NCBI GenBank assembly: GCA_036365515.1 | Contig: CM070873.1 | Span: 45,613,511 to 45,677,510, forward strand | From: Torymus aiolomorphi | Lineage: Eukaryota > Arthropoda > Insecta > Hymenoptera > Torymidae | Reading direction: 5' to 3' | DNA: 64,000 nucleotides | Part shown: piece after piece, positions 37,291-50,589 of the stretch | Layout of the letters: every line of letters begins with the position of its first letter | Numbering within the stretch: the stretch's first letter is position 1 | Position numbers and translations under genes: made by a program | Notes under the pieces: generated by a model | Told to the model about the DNA's origin: nothing | The model's input: the letters and a program-made list of their open reading frames with translations, nothing else | Databases searched by the model: none

Positions 37291-38013
37291 TGAGCAAATC
37301 CCAGAAACTTTTAAAATTTTATGTAATTCAAAAATTTTAGATTTAAAAGGCTCTTTATAACTCAAGATCTTTACGAAGCACATGACTGAACCAAAAAAGA
37401 AAATGTTCATTTTTCAATAGAGTAATAAAAAAAAGTTCAATTTAATGGTAGAGAAAGACTTTTTTACGAAAAATTACTAAAAGAGCGAAAAATGCGTCCA
37501 TGTTTTTCGATGTAGAAAGAAAATGTCACTTACTATCATTGTCAAATTTTTAGAGCTTTTTCTTTGTAACAAAAGCTTTAATTTAAGACCTGGTAGATCG
37601 ATGTGCCTTTAAAAATAGACCAGATACAAGAGATTTTAACTTTTTACTTCTTGAATATTGGAAAATAAAAGCTCTGAGCTATTTTTAAAGGCACATCGAT
37701 CTATCAGGTCTTAAATTAAAGCTTTTGTTATAAAGAAAAAGCTCTAAAAATTTGACAATGATAGTAAGTGACTTTTTTTCTACATCGAAGAACACATAAA
37801 AATACTCGAAATGGACGCATTTTTTGCTCTTTTAGTAATTTTTCGGAAAAAAGTCTTTCTCTACCATAAGTTGGACTTTTTTTTTTATTATTCTATTGAA
37901 AAATGAACATTTTCTTTTTTGGTTCAGTCATGTGTTTCGTAAAGAACTGGAGTTCTTTAAATCTAAAATTTTTGAGTTACATAAAATTTTACAAGTTTCT
38001 GGGATTTGCTCAT
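37291..38013. mobile_element. Foldback (palindromic) element, about 0.72 kb
   Basis: The arms meet near 37,650 and are inverted copies with scattered differences. The outer word is TGAGCAAATCCCAGAAAC at the left, with its inverse at 37996-38013. TA lies immediately outside the left end and one or two bases outside the right end. There is no reading frame of note. Folded as RNA it would be a hairpin with a stem of roughly 330 bp. Confidence 0.85.
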
Positions 38014-38089
38014 GTACATATTTATCGATATCATTGTTATACAACTTCGAATTTACTTAGCACAAAATCACAAGCTCTGTAAAACGTGC

Positions 38090-38860
38090 CATTATACCAA
38101 GCGCGCTTCTTCTTTCCTCGGCCTTTTTCCGCATTGGGGCGCACACGAGCGAGATTTTCATATCACGGATTGGCGCGCCGGCATTGCGATCCATAAATTC
38201 GAAAATCATAAAACCGACGTAAAACCCTCGCTCCACGTACGCTCACGCGTTCAATCTATCGAGTTCAACGAGAAATATATGTATACGCATCGTTCTCGCG
38301 AGGAAGACATTCCGAGCGCTGCGAGGAGACGAGAGCTGGAACAAAAGGTATACATGTTACGTGGGCGCATGAGAAGCCGGAAAAAACGGGGCGCACGGGC
38401 GATGTTTTTCTCGTTTCTATATCTGCCGGCGGCAGGTGCGCCGTTGCGCGACACGCGTTGCCGAACGCGCGTCATGCGGCCGAAACACTTTGGCGCGAGC
38501 TCCTTCGAGGGAACTTCTTGCGCGCGCGGGGCGGTCAAAGTTTTTAGTGCCCGACAAAAGTCAATCTGTTTCGCGTTCCATACCCTGTCTTCTTTTTCTC
38601 GTTCTCCTCTGCGGGCTTGCGGTTGGCCGAGTGTAGTACACGCCGCTGGGAGAGAGCTTCTTGTATATATCCGGGCCGGAATTTATCGCGAGCTTTTAAT
38701 TCTTTTGAACTGCGGGGAGATGGAGATTCGAGGGGGCGGCAGGGCTTTAAGCGATATTTAATGAGGACAAATTGAATTAAGTTGACCTTCGTGCTTCCCC
38801 GGCTTGTTCGGCAACTCGCAACTGCTTTGCCCTTTGTTTATTGCGGTCTGCATTAAGGAG
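38090..38860. other. CpG-rich patch with the longest open frame of the window
   Basis: The frame 38006-38761 (251 codons) begins inside the neighbouring palindrome. It is rich in Arg, Ala and Ser with no domain, signal peptide or codon pattern that supports coding. I treat it as a by-product of GC-rich composition. Confidence 0.4.
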
Positions 38861-40069
38861 ATTCAGGAGGGTAAGAAGTTTTTCTTTTAAGTCGTAGGGG
38901 TTAGGTATTTAATACGGACTGCCTTAAACACATGGTGTATTTTAAGAAGTGGTAAATAAATTTTGGAATCAGCGGCATTGTTGAAATTTATAAAGTAATA
39001 AATGAACTGGATTAAATTAAATTAAAATGAAAGAAGAAACTTGTTTTATTTAATGATATATAACATAAAAGGGACTGCATTAACGAATTCATTAAAAGCT
39101 TTTATATTTACAATATTACATAATGCATTTATTTACACATCAAATATGATTACACTCGCTTTTCCGTCACTGAAAATCGGATACATTTTTCCATGGAGTT
39201 ATAAAAAATTGGTTATAGTCAATGAATAAAGTAGAGCATTACGCAGTATTAGCCTGACCTCAAATAAACTGAACATATACAGCTAACCTTCGGCTTCGCC
39301 GCTATGCCATTGGTTTAAATTCACTCGCGGATGCGCAGCATTTAGCCGCTTGTCAGGATATTGGATTTTTTTTTGCGAAATCGAACGAGATTCGGATTGA
39401 TTTGCTCGTGGTGGGAGCTCCTATACAAACAGCCGATGTAACTGCATCAGCGAGATGAAAACTACAGATTGGCGAATTCTGCGCCGCTTTTTCTTCGAGA
39501 GCTACGGATTTTATCTTTGAAATGCGCGCGAGATGTTTTTTTTGTATGATGTTAAATATATTATAGTTATAAAATTTTCTGCCGACGTTTTTCGTTTTCT
39601 AGGAAGCGAATGTAAGGAAGAAAAATATTTGAAAAAAAAAAAATGAAAGCTTTCATGTGAAACAGGTATGATTTCATAAAAAGATCTATATATATACGTG
39701 CTATAATCCCAGAATATGAAGGATCAGTGCTTTGCTGTATTTATTAAAAAAAAAAAATTGCAATTCGCTACAGGAAGTTTTAGATATTTGTGATATTATA
39801 CACAGAAAACTGTATTTTTAGCCGATTTATCCGGATTTATTGTTTATTCCATTAGTGATAGCGAAAAGTTTGCAGTGAATGCATATTCGTTAGTTAAAAA
39901 ATATATCCACCCAAAAACCACAAACAATCAAGATTATTAATAAACTTTTTTAAACCCTCCTAAAATTGAAATCGCTATTTCTAGAACAAAGGTAAACACA
40001 AAATCCGAACAAAGGCGCAGTTTTAATGAAAAAATACTTGTGCGCAATTTCTATGAAATTACAACTTTT
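38861..40069. other. AT-rich sequence with a small mixed patch near 39,240-39,500
   Basis: No gene seen. TATATATACGTG near 39689 lacks an initiator. Confidence 0.45.
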
Positions 40070-40520
40070 GCCAATAAACCACGCAGCCTGCAACCTATAA
40101 GCTGCGCATTCTTTCGGGCGACAAAGCCGTTAATTCGCCGCGCAATATCATTAAATCAAAATTTACGCCCCGCGCGGTATCGCTGCGTGCGCCCATGCGC
40201 CACCTCTGGAACAATGGCCGCTCGTCGACGATAGTTTCCGCGTCTGCAATGATCGGGCCTTGCATCATCCTTCTCCTCCTCCTCCTCGTCGTCGTCGTAT
40301 ATATAAAAACGTCGCTCGTGCGTGAAACGACGCTTCCGCGATAATAAGCGTCGAATGCTCGCGCGCGTAGGATGTGCTTCGCCTTTCTCCGCAGCCTCCG
40401 GCGGTGCAACATCCGCTTGGTGCAAGATGACCGACTTATGGAATGCCGCTGAGAGCACTTTCTTGTGGACGCAGAAATTGTACTGAATGATTTGTGACTG
40501 CGTGGGGTTTGTGTAGATTA
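40070..40520. other. CpG-rich patch with CTC/GTC triplets
   Basis: CTCCTCCTCCTCCTCGTCGT lies at 40272-40291 and is followed closely by TATATATAA. A 131-codon minus frame translates the triplets as Asp and Glu runs. Confidence 0.4.
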
Positions 40521-41919
40521 GGTTTTTTTTTACTAATAGTTTGAGCTGCATCTGTTGTATAGTATTACTTATGAAGCTGATGACACATATTGTCGTTTTA
40601 TATATAATTATGATCGCAGTAATAAATATTGTTTTGTTTAAATACGACTTTATTCCAAGAATTATATTAATGTTATGTCGTTTAGCATAAAATTACAATA
40701 ATTACAATAATATTAATCATAATTAAAGTATACACAATAGATATGCTTTTTTTTTAGAAAATGCATTTTGTTTTTAAAAACTCAATTTTTCGCTGAAATT
40801 TGGTTGATAGAGAATGTAAATACCTACCAAATGAAATATAACAGATTAACTGTTTATTTTGTAGAAGGAAAAATGTAAAATATAATCATGTTTTTTATAT
40901 CCTGTGATCGTAGGATTGTAGTATTATCATATTTGAGCTGTACGTATTATCAGTTTCCATTTAATCTTTAGAGTGCCAAGATTTGAGATTTTAGAACATC
41001 CTTGAAAATCGCTAAAATTGGTATTTTATATATCATGTATTAACGATGTACAAAGTTCATATCATGGCTCGAGTCGATATATAGGCTCGTCGGTGCGGAA
41101 GGATAAAGAACAAATTTCGGATATCCAATTTTGCAAATAAGGGTTAATTTCGAAAATTTGTATACAAAGTGGTTATATTTAGGTGTATAAACATGTGCTT
41201 TAGTATATTTGAGCACAAGTACATGTGTTGCTTACTCAAAATAATAATTTTTTTCAGAGCCGATCTATCGGCATTCCGGCTCACTAAAAGTTGATCATAG
41301 TTCTGTAGAAATATAATACGAGTTCTCATGTAAAGTTTCGTGTAAGATCTGATATAATTTCTTTCAACTAATGAAAATAGATTTGAAAGGAACTTCATAT
41401 TAGCTGGGTATAGCCTAGAATACTCTTATGTAACCTACCCTACCGTCCGAGCACTGATAATTTCTGGTAACTCAATTATTATATACTACAGTTAGCGACT
41501 TATTTAAATACGTTTGCCCTGCGTAATGTAATCATCTATCATTCTGCAAAGTTTTGACTCAGAATTTCAACGAAACCTTCAAAAATTTATAAATATTTTT
41601 TATCTATTTACAAACTCTTTAAAATCATTAATTAGTTCTTAAGGGAAAGATGTTCAAATTCGACAGCACCACTTATTTATCAATATTTTGCCCTACTCTA
41701 CATATTCCCTATATGAACTGTACAAGATATAGCCTTTGATATCATGCGTGGCAACACGAATGTTTGTAAAATAAAACATTAACAAAATGAAATCACGCGG
41801 CTTACGATCAAAGCACTTCCAAAAAATGTCGAATTCCATCGAGTACAATGTGAAATTCCCATGTAAAAATCTACAATTTGCTTCAACATTCCCTTAACTT
41901 GAAAACGGATCCACAAAGC
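40521..41919. other. AT-rich sequence, no gene seen
   Basis: Only an 84-codon minus frame at 41144-41398, without recognisable features. Confidence 0.5.
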
Positions 41920-42770
41920 CACCTGAACTCCCTTCGGAAAACAACGTCGGCCGCGCGGTATAGAGCGCGCGTAGACGAGCGGGACCGCAACGCTTGAGTT
42001 GAATTGTCCGATATCCACTTTCACTATTGGCATTTTACACACACACTCGCGCGCGCGCGCGCAAAACAAAACTCGCGCTATCGCTTCCCATTTACGCGGG
42101 AAGCGTTTATCCCCAGCGGCACGCTCGCAACGCGCACCCATATACATACATACGCGTACGTAGAGAAGGTTAAAGTGTCCGGAGATAGCAGCAAGATTGA
42201 GTCTCTCTAGCACTGGGTCGACGCCTCTCTCTCTCTCGCTAGCTCGCAAAGTCCAATTAAACTTGGCGCGCTTGCGCTTCCGCCTGAAATATGGGAGGTG
42301 CGCAGGCCCCGCTAATCGCCTCGCCCAACTCCTTCTTGCTTAGCTCTTTCGTTCTCTCTCTCTCTCTCTCTCCCTGCCGTGGAGAAATTGAATGCGCGTG
42401 GAGGCGACGGCCCTTGAAACGTTATATTTCCCCGAAAATGTGTAATTATCCAGCGAGCGAATCGTTAGCTCTCTTGCGCGTCTCTTTTGAAGCTGGCGAA
42501 ATGGGAGAGTGGATCAACAGCGCAGCTAGCGCGCGTCGTCATTGTTGTCTACTGCGCGTTCCAGGGTGCATTGTGCCTCTTAAATTAGCTCTCGAGTAAG
42601 ATACTCCGCGCGCGCGGTATATAGGTATGCGCTCTTTCGTGCGCGAGCTCGGGGTTCAAAGAGACACGACGGTGCGTCAACGCGCGCTCCTTTGCTGATT
42701 TAAGATTGTTTTTACGCGGGCCTTTGTTAAAGTGTTAATGAATTTTCGGCTCTTTGGGCCTGTTTCTGTT
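41920..42770. other. CpG-rich patch with CG run and CT tracts
   Basis: GCGCGCGCGCGCGC lies at 42049-42062 with CT tracts at 42225-42236 and 42356-42372. TATATAGG near 42617 has no initiator 25 to 32 bp downstream. Confidence 0.4.
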
Positions 42771-44029
42771 GGAGGACGTAAACAAATTTATTCACTGCCT
42801 GTCGGCGTGAATAATGGTTGCTAGTATAATAATATACGCTTTTAATTTAACAGGGAATCTTTCAAATTAACATCATTGCTTGGTACAAAAATGTAATTTG
42901 ATATTTAACTGGTATGGAATCTTTCTAGTCACAAAGGAACGGAAGAATTTTCTCTAAAAAGTTACTCACGATGTACCTGCGTATGCAGAAATCTGATGGA
43001 TATTATGATAGGTTGTGCTTTTTTAGCATACTTCGCAAAAACGCGTCTACGTTTTCCTGGATTTTCCAAGTGAATTTTTATAATTAATCTCATCTCATGT
43101 CGGAGTCCATTAAAAATCATGAATTTAAAAAGTTTACTCGAGTTTAAAATGAATATTCACGTTCATAAACATTCTGCTTTTACTTAAAATTCAATTTTAA
43201 AACTTTAATATTGACGTTAATTCGTGAAAAAAATACATATTCATCAAATATATATTTTATTATATAACTGAAAAAGTATGTAATTGGTCTTCACACTACA
43301 TAATGAAATTTATATCTGTAATAGCAATCCCGTAACATGTGTTTCAAATGGTTTTAATTAAATAATTTACTATTATTATTATTATACGGAAATAATTATA
43401 ATAGAAAAGGATGTTCAGAATGTTCATTTTTACGACGATATGATGTACAAATTGATCATATGATGTCGCTTATGGCTGACCGAACTTGCATTTACACGCA
43501 TCTACTGATGCATTTGCATTTGTACATATTTATGTGGGTATATAATTTTTCACGAAACTTTACGAGCCAAGTTTGATCCTTTCCTTATATTTTAAACAGT
43601 CGTCTTTTGTTAAGCTTTGTACGTTAATTATTTTACGCAAATAAACTTTTGTTGCTCGTACATATAATAAAAAGATGTATTTAAAATTACGCAGTATTAA
43701 CACCTTCTCTACTAAACGAGTCATATATGTCTTGTTCTTTTTTCAAACTTTAATGTTTTAGCGTTTCCCACTTTTATAAAAACGATAATCGTGAATTATT
43801 TCTCATTTGTTTTAGAAAGCTAGTATAAAAAGAAAAGAAACTTTCTTGTTTTTTCAAGCTTTTTAAACGTTTATAAATTTATCCTAACTAAAATAAAATA
43901 AATTCTAACAAAAGTTAATTTTCGAGATAGCATTGAACGTGTTAAAACCCAATCCAAACAAGTTACAAGCATTTATAAACAAAATAAAAAAAATTCGAGA
44001 ACATTTCCATTATAAATTATATTGATAAA
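42771..44029. other. AT-rich sequence, no gene seen
   Basis: Short ATT repeats near 43371-43385. Otherwise featureless. Confidence 0.5.
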
Positions 44030-44480
44030 GACTCTCTCGCCACCACCGCCATCACCACCCTATAGGTACGCACTGATTTTCCCCATTATGCCTAAATCAC
44101 TTATCCTTGCCGAGATTCTAGCGCGATTCCGCGTGATTTCGCGTCTTGCGATCGGCTGCAAACGACCGAGAGGCACGCGCCGCGCGTGCGCGGACCGATA
44201 AAACGGCGCGCGGGGCTTCCGCCTCATTGAGCGATGCGCGTCGTTACCGTTGACGCGGCTGCAGCGGCTGCGGCGCTAACGGTTATCTCGTAGCGCATTA
44301 TATGCATGCGCGCGCCAGCGCGAGAGAGAGAGAGAGAGCGGGAGGCTGCAGTGCCGTAAATCAGCCGAATCGCCCTTGCGAAAGACGCGCCGCGAAAATG
44401 GCCGGGCGTTATTTTTCAATGAGAGGCGAATGTGAGAATTGGTTAATGATGTGATAATTCGTAGTGGCGCGTGAACGAGT
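44030..44480. other. CpG-rich patch with GA tract
   Basis: CpG is very dense from 44,110 to 44,400. GAGAGAGAGAGAGAG lies at about 44322-44337. No open frame of length lies here. Confidence 0.4.
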
Positions 44481-45779
44481 TATTGAATGTATATGTTTGA
44501 GTAGCTTTTGTTCTGTGGAGATGTATTTTACTACTAGTACGTTCATTATTTTGTAACAGAGATAGAGAGAACAGAGTTTGCGTTTATTGGGGTGTTGTGG
44601 AATAAAAAAATTCCCAACTAATCAATGTGCCGTTGTTGTTTTTCCTGAAAAGTGGAAGATTTGAATGCGTAACAAGAGCTCGTTAGGAAACCGCTAAAAT
44701 AAAAGTATTGTTTTAACTATTTCGTGCAATCATGAAACTGGAGAATGGGGACGTCCGAAAAATTAGAACGCTTGTTTGAGACTTTGTGAAATATTACACA
44801 ATTGAATCAGTTTTTTTTTTTCATCAGTGGTTTAAACCATAAGCTATTTGCATTTCTTTCTATATTATTTAAACTTGTATTATCGAATGTTACACTCACG
44901 TGAAAGATGTTAAAATAATTGAAAGTATAATAGTAAATGTCAATGAGTGTCACTACCAAGGAATATATGACAGCAACATACCACTGGTTAAAGCTCATTA
45001 GTTCAGAGTTCAACGGTTCTGTGACCTTTCCAAGTTATGCATCACGTAGATAAGTTTTTGAATAAAGCGATTGACATCCCTCAGATGCATTTTCCGTAAG
45101 TTTTATTCATCATGTACTACATCTGCGAGAAAGCAAAATAGAAATATTCTAATTAAAGTTTGCAGTGTATTTTCACATCGAGTCCGTTTTTTCGATTCTC
45201 GAAACCTATAGTAGCTAGTAGCTTGTTGACCTCTTAGTTGGACGGGGTTCTCATGATTTGTCATGGCTCATAGCTGTGCCTCTCCCCTCCCCCTCTCAAT
45301 GAGATCTTACAAGGTACTTTTTTCTTTGCGACTTGCGCAACGCCGGTCTTGCAACTTTACTATAGATGTAACTTTTACGACGTTATGAGGTCTTCCACCC
45401 ATTACAGTTTTTTTCATTCCAAGTATTGTATAAGACCTGACTATGCCCATAAATTTTAACTTTTATGGGTATCTTTATCAGTCCCTACAAAAATTTTCTC
45501 GACTTTCATTTACTTGAAAGGGTCAGATTTTCTTCTAAACAGTGGTATATTGGTGGTTTTATATTATACAAACTGACAGTTTCCAATTGTGTTTGTCTGC
45601 CAATCTTTTTTTTTATGTATAACCTTCATTTGTACTGAATTTTTTGCATCACTATTTATAGCAAAGTTTATAAACGTTCTTTGTTTAACTATATCAACAG
45701 ATCTCCATATCTAACTATAATACTAATCCTAATATCGTGCTTACACACATATGGACGACTTAAAGCTCATTGTTCAATG
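44481..45779. other. AT-rich sequence, no gene seen
   Basis: Contains a poly-T run at 44811-44822 and nothing else of note. Confidence 0.5.
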
Positions 45780-46160
45780 TATCACTTCTCGCCACGTGCG
45801 CTCCCATTTACATATCGACGTAGGCGTGATTTTTATTAACCCAAATTTTTTCATCAAGTTGTTCTCTCTCGTTTCTCTGTCTCTGTCTCGTGCATATATA
45901 GCAGTTGAGCGTGCGTTCCAGTTTTAGCTGACAATACGGCGCCGATCGACTCGTGCGGTTGGTAAACTACGGCCCTGCGCGATATTGCACCCGATGTCAA
46001 TTTTCAGGCTACTTGTTCGCTATATGTGCGCCGTGCACTACGGTACTCCTCTCGGTTACACGTGTCACGTTCGCCGGTGACGAATTACCTGCGCACCGGC
46101 GGTTATATTCGATGTTTATTAGTTTTGCGACTTTGGCGGATATGTATGCGGGATGAATTA
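45780..46160. other. CpG-rich patch with possible promoter
   Basis: A CT-rich lead (45865-45890) precedes ATATATAG and a short GC-rich block with overlapping frames of 61 to 67 codons. Confidence 0.35.
45893..45955 (+). promoter_or_regulatory. Possible TATA-initiator core promoter
   Basis: CATATATAG (TATA box about 45894-45900) is followed by TTCCAGTTTT, whose A at 45920 lies about 27 bp downstream. The initiator departs from the arthropod TCAGT consensus at one base. No downstream exon can be identified. Confidence 0.3.
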
Positions 46161-47569
46161 AATGAAAGATGCGAAAAGTCTGAAAAAGCCTCATTTCATG
46201 TTACGTATTAATTGAATGTTTGCGTAAAGCAATATCGTATGCATGTTTCTAATAATTATTTACTTCTATGATTTTGCATAAAATAATTATTTGCAAACAA
46301 TAAAGAGTTTACTTTGTTGATTGTAGCTTGTTTTAATATTTAATATTGTTTTGTCTGTTAGAAAAACTGCTGTGAATTTATTTACACTTAGCTTTCTCAA
46401 ACTTAATTTATTATTTCATTAAATTAATTATCGACGCCAAAAAGAAAACATTTAACTATTAAATTTAATTGGGGTTTGCCATTTTTAACCCTTAGAGGGC
46501 CGGGATTTCAAAAATTTTAAAAGCTCATAATTTGTACTGAAAAGTGATCTGAGGTCCCCAAGTTAGAACCAAACCAAGGTCGGATGTTGGCGAGTCAGAC
46601 CATGACGCCTCAAGGCGTCATCCCAGCCCTCTAAGGGTTAATTTTCAAAAAATAGTCGTATTCATAATCGTTATCAGTAGCCTCTTTTAAAACTCTTGAA
46701 TACAGATTTTCGACAAAAAACGTACTCCAAAAATTCAAAAAACATCACGGTAAGATGCATAATTTTGAAAAATAGTACATTATGTAACAAGAAAGACGCT
46801 TTTGATTCCCGCGGGTGCGTTCACCCGCGGAAATCATTGATTTTTCACTCGAGTTACATAATATATAGTACTTTCTTCCCATCTCAACTGTGGCCACTTC
46901 TTTATTTAAGTGTGTATTTAATGGTATTATTTAAATAATATTTAGATAAGTAAATTTGCGGGACAAAAAGTCAAATTAGTTGAAAGAGGGAAACAAGTTT
47001 ATTTTTTAGTTGAGATGGGAATAAACAAAATATACTTACTTAATTTATTAAGAAAATGATCCAAATATTTTTTATAACTACATTAAAATATAAAACTTTG
47101 TCAAAAGATATAAAAACACTCGTTCGTACACGATTTATATTAGTAATAACAACTTATATTATGATAATATAAAGACTTTTACGTCTCAAATGCATCGGAA
47201 AATATAAAACTAGGTATTAATAATCAAAGTCTTTGAAATTGATGCTACATTTCTTCAGCATTGAATGCTACATTTCGATGAATTCGTAGAAAACCAGAAA
47301 ATTCGATACTTATCTATAATACCAATTTAAGGGCCTCACCACGACATCTGTACTATACGTTTGTTCTCCAAATAAAAAAAAATAGTTTTTAATAATTTTC
47401 TTTAACGTCTTTGACTTTTAAGTCAATCAATAATAATATTCTAGATAATAGTTCGGTAATAGAACCATTACCGAATATCTATACAACTTTGAATATAAAA
47501 AAAGTTTCATTCATTAACCAAAAGATTTATAAATGTCAATAACGCATCAAGGTTCTATTTTCATCGATC
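46161..47569. other. AT-rich sequence around a piggyBac-type MITE
   Basis: Holds the MITE at 46489-46637. The perfect short inverted repeat GATTCCCGCGGGTGCG / CACCCGCGGAAATC near 46804-46836 is a local hairpin. No gene seen. Confidence 0.5.
46489..46637. mobile_element. piggyBac-type MITE, 149 bp
   Basis: The ends are CCCTTAGAGGGCCGGGAT and, inverted, CCCTTAGAGGGCTGGGAT. Each is flanked by TTAA (46485-46488 and 46638-46641), the target duplication specific to piggyBac, and a CCC start is also typical of that superfamily. No coding capacity. Confidence 0.9.
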
Positions 47570-48160
47570 CATCGTCTACACACCGTCCAACTCCACTTCG
47601 ATCGCTCGATCATCGCAAAGTCAAGTCGCGCCTTGATTCAATTAGACGACCGACCAGAGTTTGCATTCCGTTCTGCGTGTCCACCTAAACTCACCGGCGG
47701 AATCCTCTGGAGTGGTCGCGAGCGGTTATCGCGACTTTGTTTGAAGACGCCTGAGAGGAAACTTGTACCGCACAGTTGTATCAAGAAGATGCCTGCACCA
47801 CGAGACGGACGAATGCTTGTATTTGTCCTCGCACGGTGCAGCGCAGCAGAGGCTGTTATTCGACACGTCGCTGCCGCAGGGCTGTCACGCTCCCCATGCA
47901 AACAGGCGCGGGCCGCTCGTGCGCGCGTTAAGCCCGTTTATACGGGATTACCGTAAACACGGCTTAGTCCCGGCAAACTCCGTGTGTGTGTGTATGTGTG
48001 TATGCGTGTATGCGACAGCGAAACCCAGACGACCCGGCGTCAGGGTCGCGCGTCGCCGCCGCGGAAAGTGATTTTTAAAGGTTAGTCGTGGGGTGCAGGG
48101 GGTGGGAGATTGTTTTAGAGGGTTCAACTTGGCTGGGTGCGTTTGGGTTGGAAGTGTTTT
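47570..48160. other. CpG-rich patch with GT-rich run
   Basis: A GTGTGTGTGTATGTG run lies near 47982-47996. Frames of about 105 codons lie on both strands with no family signature. Confidence 0.4.
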
Positions 48161-50589
48161 CAAGCGAATACGAGGATTTCGTGTTATTTTAGTGACAAAC
48201 TTGATGAATGAATAACTCCGGAATACATTCGGAAGTATACCGTAAAAGAATTGAAAATGGTTTAAGAAAGTTATAAAAACAAGATGGCGCTATTCAACTT
48301 ATACGTTTATGCTGTGTTTTAAAATAGAATCATTTTTTAGGAATTTCAATGATTGTTTTATGTATTTCAATGGGGATTGAATTGAAACTCTTGCAATATT
48401 CTAAGCAGCAACACAAGTTCCGTATGTCTATTCTAGAAATCGTTCTAAAGTTGGTTCTATGTGTTGATCATTAACAACTATGAATCGTGATCTGGTTACC
48501 CAACATTCAAGCAGATGAAGTATTTAGGTTGCGTACAAGGATGGTGTTTATACATATAGTGTATATAATTTGTATTACTGTAATCATTTTATTTTTGAGC
48601 ACTTTTCACGTAACATTTATATTGCCAAAAATTTTTAGATCAATACAGTGGTTACAGTAAAGAATAATTGCTGACGTATCTAATGACTTTTATGATACAG
48701 CTCAACAATGGTGTATTTCGTATTAAAAAAAATTACGTTGAATTTTACTTATTGTGATAGACTCACTAAAAATGTCAACAAACTTCGAAGTTATCATAAT
48801 TCAGCGTGCTTAAAAATTTTAACTAGTAAATAAACAATTTTTTTCATGAATATGTTATTCTTCAATAAAAAAGCTCTGATTTTCTATGAATCAGTTAAAT
48901 GACACACCCCAGAGTAAAAATAAATTCAATTAAAACTAAAAATAAAATTGTGGAAATGAATCAATTATTCGTAATTTAATGTTAATGGAGGTATACGAAT
49001 CGATTGTTCTTCACTAGTGAAATAAAAGATTTAACATTTATTTAACGAACATGAAATAAAGCAATGGAAATTCAGAAAATTATTAAAATGTAATCAACGC
49101 AATCATTCTTGACCCTGCGTTTGACGTTCGGGGCGTAACAGCGAACAGCAAAAATTTCGTTGGCCATGGCATGATGTCGTGCTCATCAAAAGTCGAATGA
49201 TGAGGTGATAATATACCGAATATGCGACGGTGGTAAACAACGTGAGGAATGGAGGGGGTGAGGAAGGAGATAATCAAAGTGTGTATAGGCTCACACGTAG
49301 ATAAGATGTATCGAACTGAGGGAAGTTCTGATATTGGTGATATATGTAAGATGGCATTTGTCTACCAAGGCGTATGTTACGTGCCTTACATGTATTTGTG
49401 CGTATATACGTAATGGATGCAATTAAAAATACGTATTTTAAAATTATGGAAATTGATCAGGAAGATAATTATCGTTTTTTATTTTAGTATTTTGCAATTT
49501 CCATTATGTATTTGTAAATGCTTATTCATTTTTGTTGATTTAAATTCTATTAGTTGTATTATCAGAGTGTTATAAATTTCAAGATACTTCTGAGAATTTC
49601 GGATTTTTTCTACTGTTTTTTTATTTGTTATTTTAATTGTGTGAAAGTTAATTTTGTGGCTCGTATTGATAAGATAAACTGTAACTTCAGATCTTATTAT
49701 ATTTGTAATGTCTCTACAATGTTCATAGTGGCAGATCTTACATTTCCATGTAGTGAGTTGATGCAGCTAGCACGGCAATGACTGCAACCAACATTGTAGA
49801 TAGACAATATTACTGCTGTCTATAGTAGATTTAAGTTTCTCTTTAACTTGTTTTATGTGAAAAGTATGTTTAATTTTCGGATTAGTGTACTTCGTAAAAG
49901 GAAGGACCAAAATGTGCTTATTCATGTTATCGTTGTTGTAAGTGGAATCGTTACTGATTATTTTTAATCTTTTTTTTAATATATAATATGATATGATCTA
50001 CCGACTAGATTATAGATTATTCCTATCTTTTCAGATGTAGGATGGTATGAGACAAAATTGATGTAACGAACAGAATATTTTTTGTCTACTAATATACTAA
50101 ACGTACTTCATTAAGTACGTTTAGTATATTAATTCCGGATGTCTTCGGTTCAGTTATTTGTTGAATAGTAAGGAAAGCCATTTATCTCAATTGTATGCTA
50201 AGCCATCATTGATCACTGAGACTATTATGCGAATCGGATAATTGCTTTTATGAAGTTTGATAAGGGCCTAGGCACGAAGTGAAACAGTACTATCTAAATT
50301 ACGGTCAAAGACATCTCTGTTTCTCCATGTTTGTAATAGTAGAAATGTATCTTGTTAGAGATTTCTAAGGAATGCCTTGTGAATATACTTTTATAATACA
50401 TATTGTCATTCAACATTTCTTCTACTTTGGCAATATACCTATCTTTATGTGGATGGCTATAATAACGTTGCCCTGGTTGGCTTTATCAAGGAAATGATTA
50501 ATGATAGTTTAAGTTTAGTTATTTTGATTTTTTCTCCTACATCCAAATTGAAAATAAAATTACTACACATTGTTTATAAATCACAAATA
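48161..50589. other. AT-rich sequence with one perfect hairpin
   Basis: Holds the hairpin at 50090-50131 and a slightly GC-richer patch at 49,080-49,320. No gene seen. Confidence 0.5.
50090..50131. repeat. Perfect 19-bp hairpin
   Basis: TAATATACTAAACGTACTT and its exact inverse are separated by CATT. The stem is shorter than a typical animal pre-miRNA (about 22 to 30 bp), and a run of Us does not follow on either strand. Confidence 0.9.

Noticed and set aside
38006..38761. A 251-codon open frame, the longest in the window
   Set aside because: It starts inside a palindromic element, is Arg/Ala/Ser-rich throughout, has no domain or signal peptide and lies in CpG-rich DNA where stops are rare.
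41779..42249. A 156-codon minus frame
   Set aside because: No recognisable domain and no splice or promoter context. It lies across a CG run.
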